Origin: Byssochlamys sp. IMV 00236
Lineage: Eukaryota; Ascomycota; Eurotiomycetes; Eurotiales; Thermoascaceae
Assembly (NCBI GenBank): GCA_001931875.2
Contig: MSJH02000693.1
Span: forward strand, 28,791 to 92,790
Direction of reading: 5' to 3'
DNA: 64,000 nt
How positions within the stretch are numbered: the first letter of the stretch is position 1; every line of letters begins with the position of its first letter. The position numbers and the translations under genes were made by a program. Below the pieces are notes generated by a model, which ran no database searches, was not told the DNA's origin, and worked only from the letters and a program-made list of their open reading frames with translations. Shown here piece by piece: positions 12,641 to 23,406 of the stretch.

Positions 12641-14743
12641 ATGGAATCCATATCGAAATCGAAATCGAAGCTGCTGTCGAACACGCGCTCCCCGTCTCCT
12701 CGTGAAGATAAGCCCAAGGCGGCGCTCCAGTTCGCGCGCCAGGCAGAGAAGCTTGCAGTCCGACATGGCAGTGATGATGACCTGCATGCGACGGCTGCTG
12801 TCGAAGGTAAATTCGTCACGCCCCATGATGCGGTGATTGAGACAGCCGAAGGGGGTCGATTACCATCGGTGCCATTGAAGGAAGCGGAGCGGTTGAATGA
12901 ATTGAGAGAAAGGGTCGATACTGGCCGGCAGAGGGACTCTGGTTCGGCTGCATCATCTTCATCGTCCTCGTCCCCGTCGCCGCCCCGGGAAGCAAGGGTG
13001 TTGTCAACGCGAACATCGTCGTCTACTTTACTGGCCGAGAAGCGAAACGCGGCAAACAGTCGGCCGGGGGAGTCGCAGGGACGGCTTGATACATGTACTC
13101 CGCCGTCGCATACGCATCCTCTCTTCCCTCCACTGCCAATTTATGGTCCGCCGTCGTTTCTGCGCAATCTCCAGTGTCAGTCCTTTCGCGTCATCTCGTT
13201 CTTTTTGTCATTGTCGTTTCTGGGGGTCATTGTGCTAGGGTCGTTGCTGAGCAGTATCCCGACTGGAATCAGGCATACTTGGATGCGATTGAGGGGCCGG
13301 AATCCGGATGAGGAGCGGAAGTTCTATCCGGAGGAGATCCAGAGGGAGCGGGCGAGAAAGGAGGCTGCAGAGCGATGGGAGCGGAGGCTGCGACAGAAGA
13401 AGAGTGAGGATGATATGGAGACGGGCGAGGAGGATTATCCACCATTGGAAGGAGGGAAGGATCCGCTGATCAGCGACCTCGCGTACTATGCGAGAAGAGT
13501 CGGGCTAGATGCGGAGAAGTTCAAGGTGCAGACGGAAGATGGGTTCCTCATTAACCTGTGGCATCTTTACGATCCGAAAGAGTATACGCCCCTACCAGAA
13601 GAAGAGAGACAACATCGCGGCCCAGACGTCTTTCAGGAACAGAATAAAAAAGGAAAACACACCCCGAGGAACTCTTCGAACCGACGATACCCTGTTCTTC
13701 TCATCCCCGGTCTCCTCCAACAAGCGGGTACGTACTGCGCGAACGACGATGACAGTTTGTCTTTTTTCCTTTGCAAGGCGGGATATGATGTGTGGCTAGG
13801 CGACAACCGCTGTGGATTCGAACCGGTGCACACGATGTTGACTTACGCCGATCCCCGAATGTGGGCCTGGAATATCCGTCAGATGGGAGTGCTCGACTTG
13901 CCTGCGTTGATATCGCGCGTTCTCTACCAGACGGGCTTCGACAAGCTTGGTTTGATCTGTCACTCTCAGGGGACAACAGAGACCCTGGTGGCACTGGCGC
14001 GGGACCAGCGACCTGAGATCGGTCAGCATATCTCTGTCTTCTGCGCTCTCGCTCCAGCAGCATATGCTGGGCCATTGATCAAGAAAATGTACTTCCGCTT
14101 CATGAGGATCATCAGCCCTTCAATGTTCCGCCTCTTTTTCGGAATCCACGCGTTCATTCCCTTCATGATGACCATCCATTCAGTCCTCCATCCCCGCATC
14201 TACGGCGCCCTGGGGTACAGGGTTTTCTCTTATCTCTTCGGCTGGACTGATGACCGCTGGGACCGTGGCCTGCGCGATCGCATGTTCCAGTTCTCACCGG
14301 TCTATGTCAGCGCGGAGAGTATGCGGTGGTGGCTCGGCCGGGACTGCTTCGCGAAGCAGAAATGTATCCTTGCGACGAGGGAAGACGCAATTCGCGAAGA
14401 CCTCGAGGATGACAGGTACGCAAACGGTCTCTGTGACGGCGACAGACGTGCCGATGGGGCCTGGTACGGGCCTGGAGTGCCCCCGTTCGCTCTCTGGATC
14501 GCAGGATCCGATGATCTTGTGGATGGACGTCGTCTGCTACGACGTTTTCGAAACGGTCGGGAGCCACACGTTGACGTTGTCCATGCCAAGATTATCGACG
14601 AGTACGAGCATCTAGATGTTGTCTGGGCGCTGGATATGATCGAACAGGTGGGGAAGGAGGTCAGAGATGTTCTATGGAAAACGGTACCAGAAGACGTAAA
14701 AGCGAGCTGCCGCATTCCGAGAGGCGTTCAGCCGATGATATGA
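12641..14743 (+). CDS. Membrane-anchored lipase / steryl ester hydrolase (Tgl1/Yeh family)
   Basis: Single-exon gene for 700 residues. An N-terminal low-complexity region of about 170 residues with a Ser run precedes one hydrophobic segment at about 182-205 (SFFLSLSFLGVIVLGSLLSS). The alpha/beta-hydrolase-associated lipase segment begins near 280 (YYARRVGLDAEKFKVQTEDG), followed by PVLLIPGLLQ at 351-360. The nucleophile elbow is CHSQG with Ser at about 442; the acid is probably in AGSDDLVDG (about 621-629) and the base is His at about 657 in YEHLDVVWALD. Family role: hydrolysis of steryl esters or acylglycerols at the ER or lipid-droplet surface. The long basic/acidic stretch 215-265 is coiled-coil-like. 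The yeast family has three members (Tgl1, Yeh1, Yeh2) and I cannot assign orthology. Confidence 0.9.
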   Translation: MESISKSKSKLLSNTRSPSPREDKPKAALQFARQAEKLAVRHGSDDDLHATAAVEGKFVTPHDAVIETAEGGRLPSVPLKEAERLNELRERVDTGRQRDSGSAASSSSSSSPSPPREARVLSTRTSSSTLLAEKRNAANSRPGESQGRLDTCTPPSHTHPLFPPLPIYGPPSFLRNLQCQSFRVISFFLSLSFLGVIVLGSLLSSIPTGIRHTWMRLRGRNPDEERKFYPEEIQRERARKEAAERWERRLRQKKSEDDMETGEEDYPPLEGGKDPLISDLAYYARRVGLDAEKFKVQTEDGFLINLWHLYDPKEYTPLPEEERQHRGPDVFQEQNKKGKHTPRNSSNRRYPVLLIPGLLQQAGTYCANDDDSLSFFLCKAGYDVWLGDNRCGFEPVHTMLTYADPRMWAWNIRQMGVLDLPALISRVLYQTGFDKLGLICHSQGTTETLVALARDQRPEIGQHISVFCALAPAAYAGPLIKKMYFRFMRIISPSMFRLFFGIHAFIPFMMTIHSVLHPRIYGALGYRVFSYLFGWTDDRWDRGLRDRMFQFSPVYVSAESMRWWLGRDCFAKQKCILATREDAIREDLEDDRYANGLCDGDRRADGAWYGPGVPPFALWIAGSDDLVDGRRLLRRFRNGREPHVDVVHAKIIDEYEHLDVVWALDMIEQVGKEVRDVLWKTVPEDVKASCRIPRGVQPMI

Positions 14744-15395
14744 TACCCCGTTATCTGCGCATTTGTATATAGACATGTTTGGTATAGCTGTGTACTTTTG
14801 GATATGATTTGTATTATGGCATGGCATGACTCCTTGTCATTAGATTGTATGGCTGCATTAATGAGAATATGTATCACAGTGAAAATAGAGTCGATTCAAC
14901 AATGCTAGATCACTTGTAGACGACCGCACAAATCAATTACGTTGGAGTCTTATTCCACTCATAAAACCCCATATCAGAAAGAATGAAACAAGCAACCCCG
15001 TTTCTTTTTAGATTATACCGTGGCTGGCTAAATCTCCGAACCTATCCCGTTGCATACACTTCGGGTTCCACAAACAAACCACGAACACCACCTTTTACCA
15101 GAACAGGAAGTAATTATGATTGACGGGTGACCGTCGAGCATTCTCAAAAAGGAAATTCCTACTAATTCGTTAGTTCAGAGACCAGTTAAACTATGCAGTT
15201 TGTAGATCCCCCTCCGTTTAATTACTTTTCTTTTTTTCTTTTTTTTTTCAGACCGCGCCATCTGTTCGTGCAACAAAGCGAAGCTCAAAAACCCATTTTT
15301 AAAAACCCCGAACAAACAAACAATGAAGACCCAAAACCCCCCACAAAACAACGATTTCCTATAAAATTTCTACTTAGACGGACTCGAGACAGAAA
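14744..15395. other. Intergenic
   Basis: Spacer between two plus-strand genes, AT-rich, with pyrimidine runs just before 15396. No gene or structured element is seen. Confidence 0.6.
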
Positions 15396-16640
15396 ATGCC
15401 CAAAAAACTCCTCGTCATCATCGGCGTAACTGGCAACCAAGGCGGTTCCGTTGCTGCTCGCTTCCTTCAAGACCCCAACTATCGCATCCGCGGCCTAACC
15501 CGTAACCCCGCCTCGCCCACCGCGAAAGCCCTCTCCACTCGAGGCGTCGAGATCGTCCACGCCGACCTGGACGACCGCGAGAGTCTCATCCGTGCCTTTT
15601 CCGGAGCGAATCTCATCTTCAGCGTCACGAATTACTGGGAGCCGTTCTTCCGCCCGGACAGCAGACGGCGGGCAGCCAGTGCGGGGATCTCATGTCGGCG
15701 ATACGCATATAACGTCGAGTTACGCCAGGGGAAGAACATTGCAGATGCGGCCGCGCGGACGGTAGACAGTTTGGATGACAATGGGTTTATTGCCTCGACG
15801 TTGAGTCATGCGAAGAAATGTAGTGGAGGGAAGTTGAACGAGTTGTATCATTTCGATGCGAAGGCGGATGTGTTTCCGCGGTATGTCAGAGATAAGTATC
15901 CGAGGTTGGCGAGGAAGATGTCGTGTGTGCAGACGGGATTTTTCATGTCGAGTTGGAAGTTGGTCACGGAGTTGTGGTTTGGAAAGGTTGGTATATATCT
16001 TTTTTGGCTTTTCTTTCCTTGCTTATTTATTTACTATACCCCCCAACATGATACCACTTTACAACTAACTTCACACATCATACCAGCTCCCAGATGGAAC
16101 CATCCAAATGCGCTTCCCCACATCTCCAGATGCCCCCATCCCTCACCTCGACGTGAACGCCGATACGGGCAACTTCGTCTACGCCATCTCCCAACTCCCA
16201 CCGGGAAGAAGCTACATAGCCGCAGGTTCAACGTGCAGCTGGACCGAATACATGCGCCTCTGGAGTAAAATCACCCGCGTCCCCTCGAGCTATAGGCAAG
16301 TCAGTCCGGAAGCTATGATTGACGAGCTGCCTGATAAGGAATACGCGAGGGAATTGGCAGATATGTTTCTTTATTCTTCTGATCCCGGGTATGATGGTGG
16401 AGATGGGTCATTGTTGGGGGTGGATGAGATTAGAGAGGTTGGTTTTATTTTTTTTTTTTGTCTTTCTTTTCTTGCCAAAGTATTTTTTTTTGTTCGAGTT
16501 TGTGGCTGATGTGAATTTTTGTTATTGAAAAGGCTGGTATAGATTGTCCGACGACGAGTTTAGAGGAATGGATGAGGAAGCAGGATTGGTCGCCTGTTAT
16601 TGGAAGGAGGGAGCGAAAGCAATCTGTCGCTCGGTGTTGA
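15396..16640 (+). CDS. NmrA-like NAD(P)-binding protein
   Basis: Exons 15396-15986, 16087-16437 and 16533-16640, all phase-0 junctions, give 349 residues, usual for the family. The N-terminus LLVIIGVTGNQGGSVAARF is the Gly-rich dinucleotide-binding loop (GVTGNQG) of an atypical short-chain dehydrogenase fold. Later landmarks are RGLTRNPASPTAKALSTRGV, VEIVHADLDDRESL, CVQTGFFMSSW and GNFVYAISQLPPGRSYIAAG. NmrA-type proteins sense NAD(P) redox state and in Aspergillus the founding member controls the GATA factor AreA; most paralogues, likely this one too, have unknown roles. No clear catalytic Tyr-x3-Lys is seen. The last exon is short (35 residues) but ends in a conserved-looking LEEWMRKQDWSP. 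Intron 2 carries long T runs. Confidence 0.85.
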
Positions 16641-16998
16641 TGATGAAGGGACTATTAATAATAAGATGGGGAAATGAGATAACTAGCAACAATGGAGAGG
16701 AATTTTGATGCTCAAGTATGGTATAGAATTTAGCTCGCATACTTACACCGGTGGGGTTGTTGGTCGTATTCTCTATAGTTATTTTGAGCGGGAAAGGATA
16801 TACTATTACTTATGGTCACAGAGTATTTCATACCGAATCTATAATTTTTTTTTTTAAAAAAAAAATGAGCTTACAACATGAAGTTTTCAACATGACAAAT
16901 TTATTGTAACATATTACAACATCAGATGCAATAACTAGATCACTGGCTATACACGCAGAGTCTATTCAGACAGCATCAGCTCTGCCATGCCTCTAAAG
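16641..16998. other. Intergenic
   Basis: AT-rich 3' flank of the NmrA-like gene, with poly-T/poly-A near 16845-16865. No gene is seen. Confidence 0.6.
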
Positions 16999-17250
16999 CT
17001 AGTTGGATTTCTCATCCTCCATAGTCTTCGGCCACTTCCCTTTCAGGAGTCTAGTAATGAGCGTAGACACACCGGTTGAAATCTCCCTCGGCTCAAAACG
17101 CTGCCATTCGAATGTCCCATTCATCTCTAATGATACTTAGAGCCTGCAAGCAAAATTCCTTCTGCGACTCTCTCAAGAAGTATCCGTATGAGAAACATCT
17201 CTTAGCCTATCTCCATCTCGGAGGAACCGCTGCAGCACAGCCGGTAAGCC
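16999..17250 (-). pseudogene. Broken C-terminal gene fragment, unknown family
   Basis: Reading the minus strand leftwards from 17250, protein-like sequence continues through three frames: LPAVLQRFLRDGDRLRDVSH, then SYGYFLRESQKEFCLQALSI, then MNGTFEWQRFEPREISTGVS and TLITRLLKGKWPKTM, ending at a stop at 16999-17001. The frame changes fall near 17190 and 17130 and no introns explain them. The gene therefore appears dead, with its upstream part missing or unrecognisable. I do not recognise the family. Confidence 0.45.
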
Positions 17251-17384
17251 ATAACATGTCAAAGGGCGTGCATTAAGTATCCCACCCACCAATCTTGCAA
17301 ATCCGGTACATACATAAATATAAGCACCACCAACCAGGATATAAATTCCCTACTTATACTTCCGCGGCACTGGACAATTAATCT

Positions 17385-17994
17385 ATGACCTTTATAATAC
17401 CATCACCTTCAAAGATGACAGATAATTACAGCAACCTCCAGTTCCGCATCGCGACACCAGACGATGCCCCCCAGCTTCAGCAGCTGGTGCAATCTGCATT
17501 TTGCGCCCATGACACCAGACCAGATTGGACGGGACATCTGGAGCTGGCGTCGAACTTTCGCATTGAAGTGGATGAAATCATGGCCAACATTGCCGGTCCG
17601 GACATGGTCATCCTGATCGCTTTTACTCCTTTTGATCATGAGAATGGATCCCAATAACGACAAGGATATCGCATCTCTCGTGGCCTGTATTTCGGTTTCC
17701 AAACGCGGAACAGATGTCGGTCGTCTCTCCATGTTTGCGGTAGACGAGCGGTACCAACGCGGTGGTGTTGGGCGCCAGGTCCTCGCTTACGCTGAAGACT
17801 ATTGCCATCGGACTTGGGGCGTGGAGAAATTTTCTCTCAATACTCTTTCCACGCGTAAAGCACTTATCGAGTGGTACATGCGGCGTGGATACCGGAAGAC
17901 AGGTGAAATGTCGCCGTTTCCGCGCGAGAAATTCAAGGATCTGGAGTTGCCGGATGATATGTGTTTTGTTGAGTTCGAGAAGGATCTCAGATAA
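17385..17994 (+). pseudogene. GNAT-family N-acetyltransferase with apparent +1 frameshift
   Basis: Two overlapping frames together make one GNAT domain of about 200 residues. The first frame (from 17385, or ATG 17415) reads LQFRIATPDDAPQLQQLVQS and GPDMVILIAFTPFDHENGS and then stops at 17655. The second continues with DKDIASLVACISVSKRG, LSMFAVDERYQRGGVGRQVL (the acetyl-CoA-binding R/Q-x-x-G-x-G/A motif) and WYMRRGYRKTGEMSPFP, ending at 17994. The frames would join if one C of the CCC run at 17650-17652 were absent. No intron with usable signals spans the site. Either the gene is recently inactivated or the base is a sequencing error; a programmed shift is less likely. Family role: transfer of an acetyl group from acetyl-CoA to an amine; substrate unknown. 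Confidence 0.7.
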
Positions 17995-18754
17995 GGGTAC
18001 TTATCGAATCGTGTGTGAGTTGTGATTCTCTGTGAAGAACGGGTGCTACGCAATGACAGCAGCCACGGCTCAGTGCACATTATGGGAGTGCATGTGCATT
18101 TACATATTATGGATCTAGGATTGGACTCAAATATTGGCACATGAAAGACATCTGGGAAGGTCTGTGCTCTCTGAGGAGTAGATACAATGTTAGAAGTAGA
18201 AGTTCTCTTTTTGGAAATAACGTTTACAACCAACTAAATTTTGTTAATTCTTGAGCAGATAGTCAGGAAGGAGTAGGTGCTAATATGTTCTGGCCTACTA
18301 TATCCAGCCCCAAAGCTGTTTCACTCCGTTGAAGCTATATCTATGCACAATACACTGACTTCTCTATCTTTCTGCAAACGTCACGTGGGGACGAGGAGTG
18401 GAATAGATATGATGGAGGATTTGCTATAGCCTGTAATCAACAAATGAGAGGTAGACCATACAATGAAAGGATTTCTAGAATCATAGTCGCGTTCTAACGC
18501 GGGAGTCCGGTTATAGATAGCCATGTTAGGTGATCGATTGTATCTCCTCCAGGGAGACACTACTAGAATACATCAGCATGTAGAACACCTGCTTCTCTCA
18601 GCAATATGCTAACCAAATGCAATACCCTGAGCTCTGTTTCTCCCATGCATCCTGTGATATAATGATGTACAGCAAACCACCATGCAAAGAGAGACTGCTT
18701 TATGGCTAACGAGGCAAGAGCAACCACAGATGAAACCCTGCAACAACAACAATT
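17995..18754. other. Intergenic between convergent genes
   Basis: About 760 bases between the 3' ends of the acetyltransferase (plus) and the metallophosphoesterase (minus). No gene is seen. Confidence 0.6.
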
Positions 18755-20856
18755 TTACCATGTCCAGATCAGATAAAAATAAAACGCCAGAACAACGCGC
18801 GCTACATATTTAACAGATGCAATGAATTCCCCAATGATCGTCCGCGGCTGCTGCTGTTGACGAGCGAAGGTAGAGGCTTTGCTCTTCCATCGCACATCAT
18901 CACCGTTCTCTGTCCATGCCCGGTAGCGCTCGTTGCTGCTGCTGACGTCGTCATCGTGCGCATTCTTGGCATATTGGATGAGGCTCACGCTACCACGGCT
19001 GGAGAGGCGGGCGTCAGTATAGCCGGGGGAAGAGGTGGTAGAGCTGGAAGTGCTCGAGTATGGGTACTTGGAAGGCGCTTGTTCATACCGTCGAGGTTCG
19101 GACAGTGGGAGGCTCGGCTCCAGTCCAGTGGAGGCAGCCGGCGCATAGAAAGAAACGATAACAGAACGCGCAATGAGAACGATGAGAGTAAAAGCCAACA
19201 GACATCCATAGCGGATGAAGATGCCTAGTTGATCAGGCAAAAGACACAGATAGTTCTGCACTGTCTGTGACGACCCCGTGCCAGGCGGTTTTCCAGTGTC
19301 AGGATCAACCGGATTCCAGAGGCTCGTCATCAGGAATCCCGGTCGACGGACACCCATCGCCCACGAGAGACTCTTCACGGTGATCTCCTTCGGGGAGCCG
19401 CTGAACTCGCGGTGGGCAATTTCACAGTAGTCGTGGTCATCGCCAGAGTAGATATGTGCAATTCCAGGACCAACCTTGGAGATAATGTCTTTCGAGATAG
19501 TTTCTGTGAGGACGTTCTGATACTGGTAGCCTCCTGCGACCTTGATGGAGTTTCCCTCATCTTCCTGGGGAAGTGGATCCGTCGAGACTGGAGGATATCT
19601 CTCCCGCAGCGGTCCACACGGAGTAGCTGGCCTTCGATATAAAGGAACGTGGGTCAAAAGGATAGTCGGGAATCCGGGTGCTTCGACCGGATCCTTCTCG
19701 TGTACAGTAGGCTCGAGGACCTCGTGTACTCCTGGAGTGAAAAGGGTGTCCTCTAGCTGATTCTTCCACGAACGCAACTCATCAACCTCCCTGCGGGCTT
19801 TGTACTCCTGAACACTATCCAAGAAATCTTGTGTATCTCTCCAGATAAAGGAATTCGGACTGACACCATCGCCAGCCCCTGCACCCGAACTGCCGGTCTC
19901 TGGATCCGGCTGATCCATAGCACTTAGAGAGACTGTGTTGACAGAAACAAAGCTATGGTTTCCAATCACGTCAACACGGTTCCCCTCACCAAAGTATGCC
20001 TGAAACCGTTTCCGGACAGGGTCTTGGATACCTGTTCCAAACCCCAAGTCATGATTTCCTGGCATGCTGGCAATCAACTTGCGACCCCAGGGGTTCGCTA
20101 CAGTACGAGAGCCACCGTCGTTGAAATGATTAAAGAAAATCCTCCCGAAACGATCGTACTCCTTCAACCAAAATTTATCCCCATAGCCCTTGTATCTCTC
20201 ATCCGGACTGGAGCTAGTCCTCGTCGCCCACTCTCTACCGCCGTCGAAGAGATCCCCCAAGAAAACCACAGAGTCTGGAAGGAGCGTCTTCTGCATTGCC
20301 CAATATACTCGTCTCAAATACTGATCGGTATATTTCACCGTCAACGTCGACAGTGGCCACGGTCGACCAGGATAGGTATGGGGATCAACCAGCTGGGGAT
20401 CGGCGATGAAAGCGACATGATGCGGCGTGGCGTCTTGAGGCTAGAGACCCCATCCCTTAAAATCAGCGTCTTCCCACCCAAATACACAGCGCCATAATAA
20501 TCGACAGAGAACCCACTCACCCATTTCTCCCATCCTCCCCAGGCGCAACTCTCCAAACTTTCCCGAAATATCGTCCGCTCTCCCCATAACAGCGTGAACA
20601 CCCATAGGAGGATTAGTCCATTCCTTAGATTAATCGCTTGCTTCGCGATCCTCCACGCTTCATGCGTATACCCCCCGCGTCTTCGTACATCGCCGTCAAC
20701 TCTATAGACGTATGAAAGAGCACGATTCCGCAGCCCGATCCATAACTGGGGATCGCGCACGCGATCCAATGTCGCCAGTATTGGAAAATCGTCTTTGAGG
20801 GTTGGCTCGCGATTGTACGACGAGCCGCCGGCCCCATGCATATATGCGTAACTCAT
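18755..20856 (-). CDS. Cdc1/Ted1-type membrane metallophosphoesterase
   Basis: Two exons, 20856-20521 and 20440-18755, encode 673 residues. After a TM helix at about 79-92 (NGLILLWVFTLLWG) comes the calcineurin-like phosphoesterase fold: ADPQL at about 124-128 (this family's variant of DxH), FLGDLFDGG at 172-180, MPGNHDLGFG at 238-247, LLTHVPLYRR, and YSGDDHDYCE. Two further TM helices lie near the C-terminus (YGCLLAFTLIVLIARSVIV and the final VARVVLAFYFYLIW), separated by a Ser/Thr-rich loop. Family role: Cdc1, Ted1 and mammalian PGAP5 remove ethanolamine phosphate from GPI-anchor mannoses in the ER/Golgi and so affect export of GPI proteins. Which of the two fungal paralogues this is cannot be decided here. 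The intron joins EKW to PQDATPHHVAFIADPQ in phase 0 with donor GTGAGT. Confidence 0.9.
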
Positions 20857-21499
20857 GATCGTTGAGGATGGGAAGCCGCTGAACGAGGGTGTGGTGTTTC
20901 AACTCCGCGCCTTTGAAATTTAGCTCATTCTCCGGAGCGCGGGCGTGGATGTGGTTAGAAAGAGCGAGGCCGCATGCTCTCGAGTGCAGGCAGCTTTTCG
21001 AGCAGGTATAACTATAGAACAAGAATCACGATATGTATCGGATTATAGACATCTGCACCAGATATCACAGATATCCTGGACAATGCATGGGGCCACGGAG
21101 GGGCATGAGACAGGGAGAAGAGAGCTGGATGGGCATAACTGAACAACTACTCCGTAACGAGCTGCTGGATTCAGGGACCGATCCAGAATGGGGTTGTCAC
21201 GTGACCGTGATCAGCGGAGCCGATCTATTTATGTCGTTGCCAATGCTAACTCGAGGAAGAGGAGTTTATTGGAGATAGTTGGAGGTACCAATATCCTTTT
21301 ATACTTATCAAGAGTAGATGCCTCACGATCACGAAGTCAATTGCACCCGTCATGAGGAAATACGGTAATGTACTGCAACACAATACAGCAAGCAACGGAG
21401 AATGCTGTGAGACCGATACAATAATAATACCGCGTCGATGGTGGAGTACGGGGACCCACTTCCACGCAACCCAACGGCCGGGGAAAATTGTTTAGTCTA
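20857..21499. other. Intergenic, promoter side of metallophosphoesterase
   Basis: Spacer up to the transposon. It contains a TACTCCGTA 9-mer at 21148-21156 that matches the transposon ends but has no partner nearby. No gene is seen. Confidence 0.55.
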
Positions 21500-21770
21500 C
21501 GGAGTAGCGTGTCAAAAATCCTGGCGGATCGCCACTACTAGCGTTGTATTCTGATTACAACTCCTAGTTCGTTTCATCTACAACTACACCGCTGATAGTT
21601 GCTTTTAACCGCTATTTCTACTATTTTTATTAAATATGAAGCTATTTGGATTAATATTCTATATCCTAGACCTTCTTAAACACTACTGCCAGCAACTGTG
21701 CCAGCAATCACCGTGCCAGCGACCGTGCTAGCAACCGTATTAGCAACTGTGCCAGCAACACCATATCAAA

Positions 21771-23406
21771 ATGCCTGTTCATCAAATTGCCGCTCAAGTG
21801 TAAGCTCTTACTCTACTCCTAATAGGTATTAAGCCTAAAGATATTTATAAATATATAGAAGTCCCTCTTACTATGCAGAGAAGTATCTAGAAGTAAGCCT
21901 TTTAATATAATTACTAGCTAGAGGAGAATCCTCTTATTAAGGACAAATATATAATTAATGCCCCCTATTCCAGACGACCTAGAGTTATTATAAAGGAGAC
22001 TAAAAAAGCTATTATAGACTCTATTTAAAAAGATTAAGCTGGGTATAAAAAATCTATTAAAGTTCTTGTATATAAAGCTGGTATTTCCTATATATCTGCC
22101 TGTCAGATTCTTCGCGAGCATAGATTTTCAAAATATAAACCTATATAAAAACCTAGTCTTACTAATAAGGTAAAGCGCTATAGATTAGAATTTATATATA
22201 ACTATAAATATTAGACACTTAAAGATTAGAAAAATATTATATAGAGTAATAAAATATCTATTATTCTTGGTCGCTGCTATAGTGTCAAGGACCTAGCTGG
22301 CTCTAGGTCACGTGAACTGGATCCTTTAACCACTCAGCTAAAAAGACCACAATAACTACGCCTAAGCGTAGTTAAGCCAGCACCGAACTATATAGCCTAG
22401 TAGTCGGGGTTCCCGGGGGTTCGCGGGGCACTGCTAAGGCCAGCGCCTTACATATAGGCAAATTAGAGTCTAGTGTAAGATAAATAAAGCCTATAATCCA
22501 ACCTATATATAATAGCGCTTCTCTAGAGCTTCTGACTTTATATTTTGGGGGTGCTTTTTATAAGATAAAAAAGATCCTTATTATATTTAGAAGCTAGAGA
22601 CTGCCTAAAAAAAGAAGAATATTAAAAAGAAACTGGAGATTTTAAACTATAAATATAAAGCTCTTTGCTGTTAAGAATAGGAGCTTTTTAATCCTATAAG
22701 CTATATAAGCCTTTATAATTTAAAAGAAAAGAAGCTAGTCTGGAGATTTACTATAAAGACTGATAAGCTTATATATAAAGGAAAAGGTAGAGTTAATTAA
22801 TATTACTATTAAAAGGTAAGTAGGATATTTTTTTAATTAAATAATATTGACCTAGCTCTAGCAAATCTTAATTATAAAGCTTATCTCCTTTGCAAAGAAA
22901 TATTAGAAAGACTAACTGAATACAATTATTTAAGAAGATAATACTCTTTTATATACCTATTAAGCCCAATAAGAGGTATATAATTATTATAAAGTTATTT
23001 AGATGCTCTAGCTATTAAATTTACTAGATTTAAATATAATTAAGCCCTGCTGGTATTAAATAAAAAAACAGATTATTATATAAAGAGCTCTAAGCTTTAA
23101 GAAGATAGGTAAAAGTCTTTAGCTTTAAATATAAAAGGATCTCCTACAGAGTAAGATCTAGAAGTAGATAAATTATATTTTAAACTATATTAAAGCTATT
23201 ATTGCCTATAATAGCAGAAATAAATATAAGGAGAGTAATAAGGATATAAAACGAAGCTATAAAGGGTATAGAAATAAAGGTAAGCTTAGCAGATATGAGG
23301 ATATTAGCGATAGTGGTATAGCCAGCTCAGCTGGCTTAGCTGGCTCAACTACTGAGCTAGAAGAATATGAGGATATTGAGGATATTACAGATAATGACTG
23401 GGAATA
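21771..23406 (+). pseudogene. Transposase remnant of the Tc1/mariner element
   Basis: Reading through stops in the plus strand, the sequence retains the outline of a Tc1/pogo-like transposase: a helix-turn-helix region with a pattern like KVLVYKAGISYISACQILR, then RLEFIYNYKYxTLKDxKNII, an SNKISIILG segment in the place of the usual SDE motif, KINKAYNPTYI, SRASDFIFWGCF, and a tail SAGLAGSTTELEEYEDIEDI ending at a TAG at 23404-23406. The x positions are TAG codons where related transposases have Trp, as expected from G-to-A change. It cannot encode a working enzyme. Removing the nested 170-bp insert plus one target duplication restores continuous frame across the break. Confidence 0.75.
22283..22452. 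mobile_element. 170-bp nested insertion with TATAG target duplication
   Basis: A stretch with clearly higher GC than its surroundings is flanked by TATAG at 22278-22282 and again at 22453-22457. Its ends are imperfect inverted repeats: TGTCAAGGACCTAGCTGG on the left versus TGTAAGGCGCTGGCC read inward on the other strand from the right. It has no coding capacity, so it resembles a MITE. It breaks the transposase frame and, unlike the host element, shows no RIP-like decay, suggesting insertion after the RIP episode. The minus strand includes TAGCTGAGTGG, which matches a tRNA box A, but no box B is found at the expected distance. Confidence 0.65.

Noticed and set aside
22269..22348. Possible tRNA on the minus strand (TAGCTGAGTGG box A, GGTC..GACC ends)
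   Set aside because: One of the apparent acceptor halves belongs to the host transposon, and no box B or T-loop is found; it does not fold as a tRNA.
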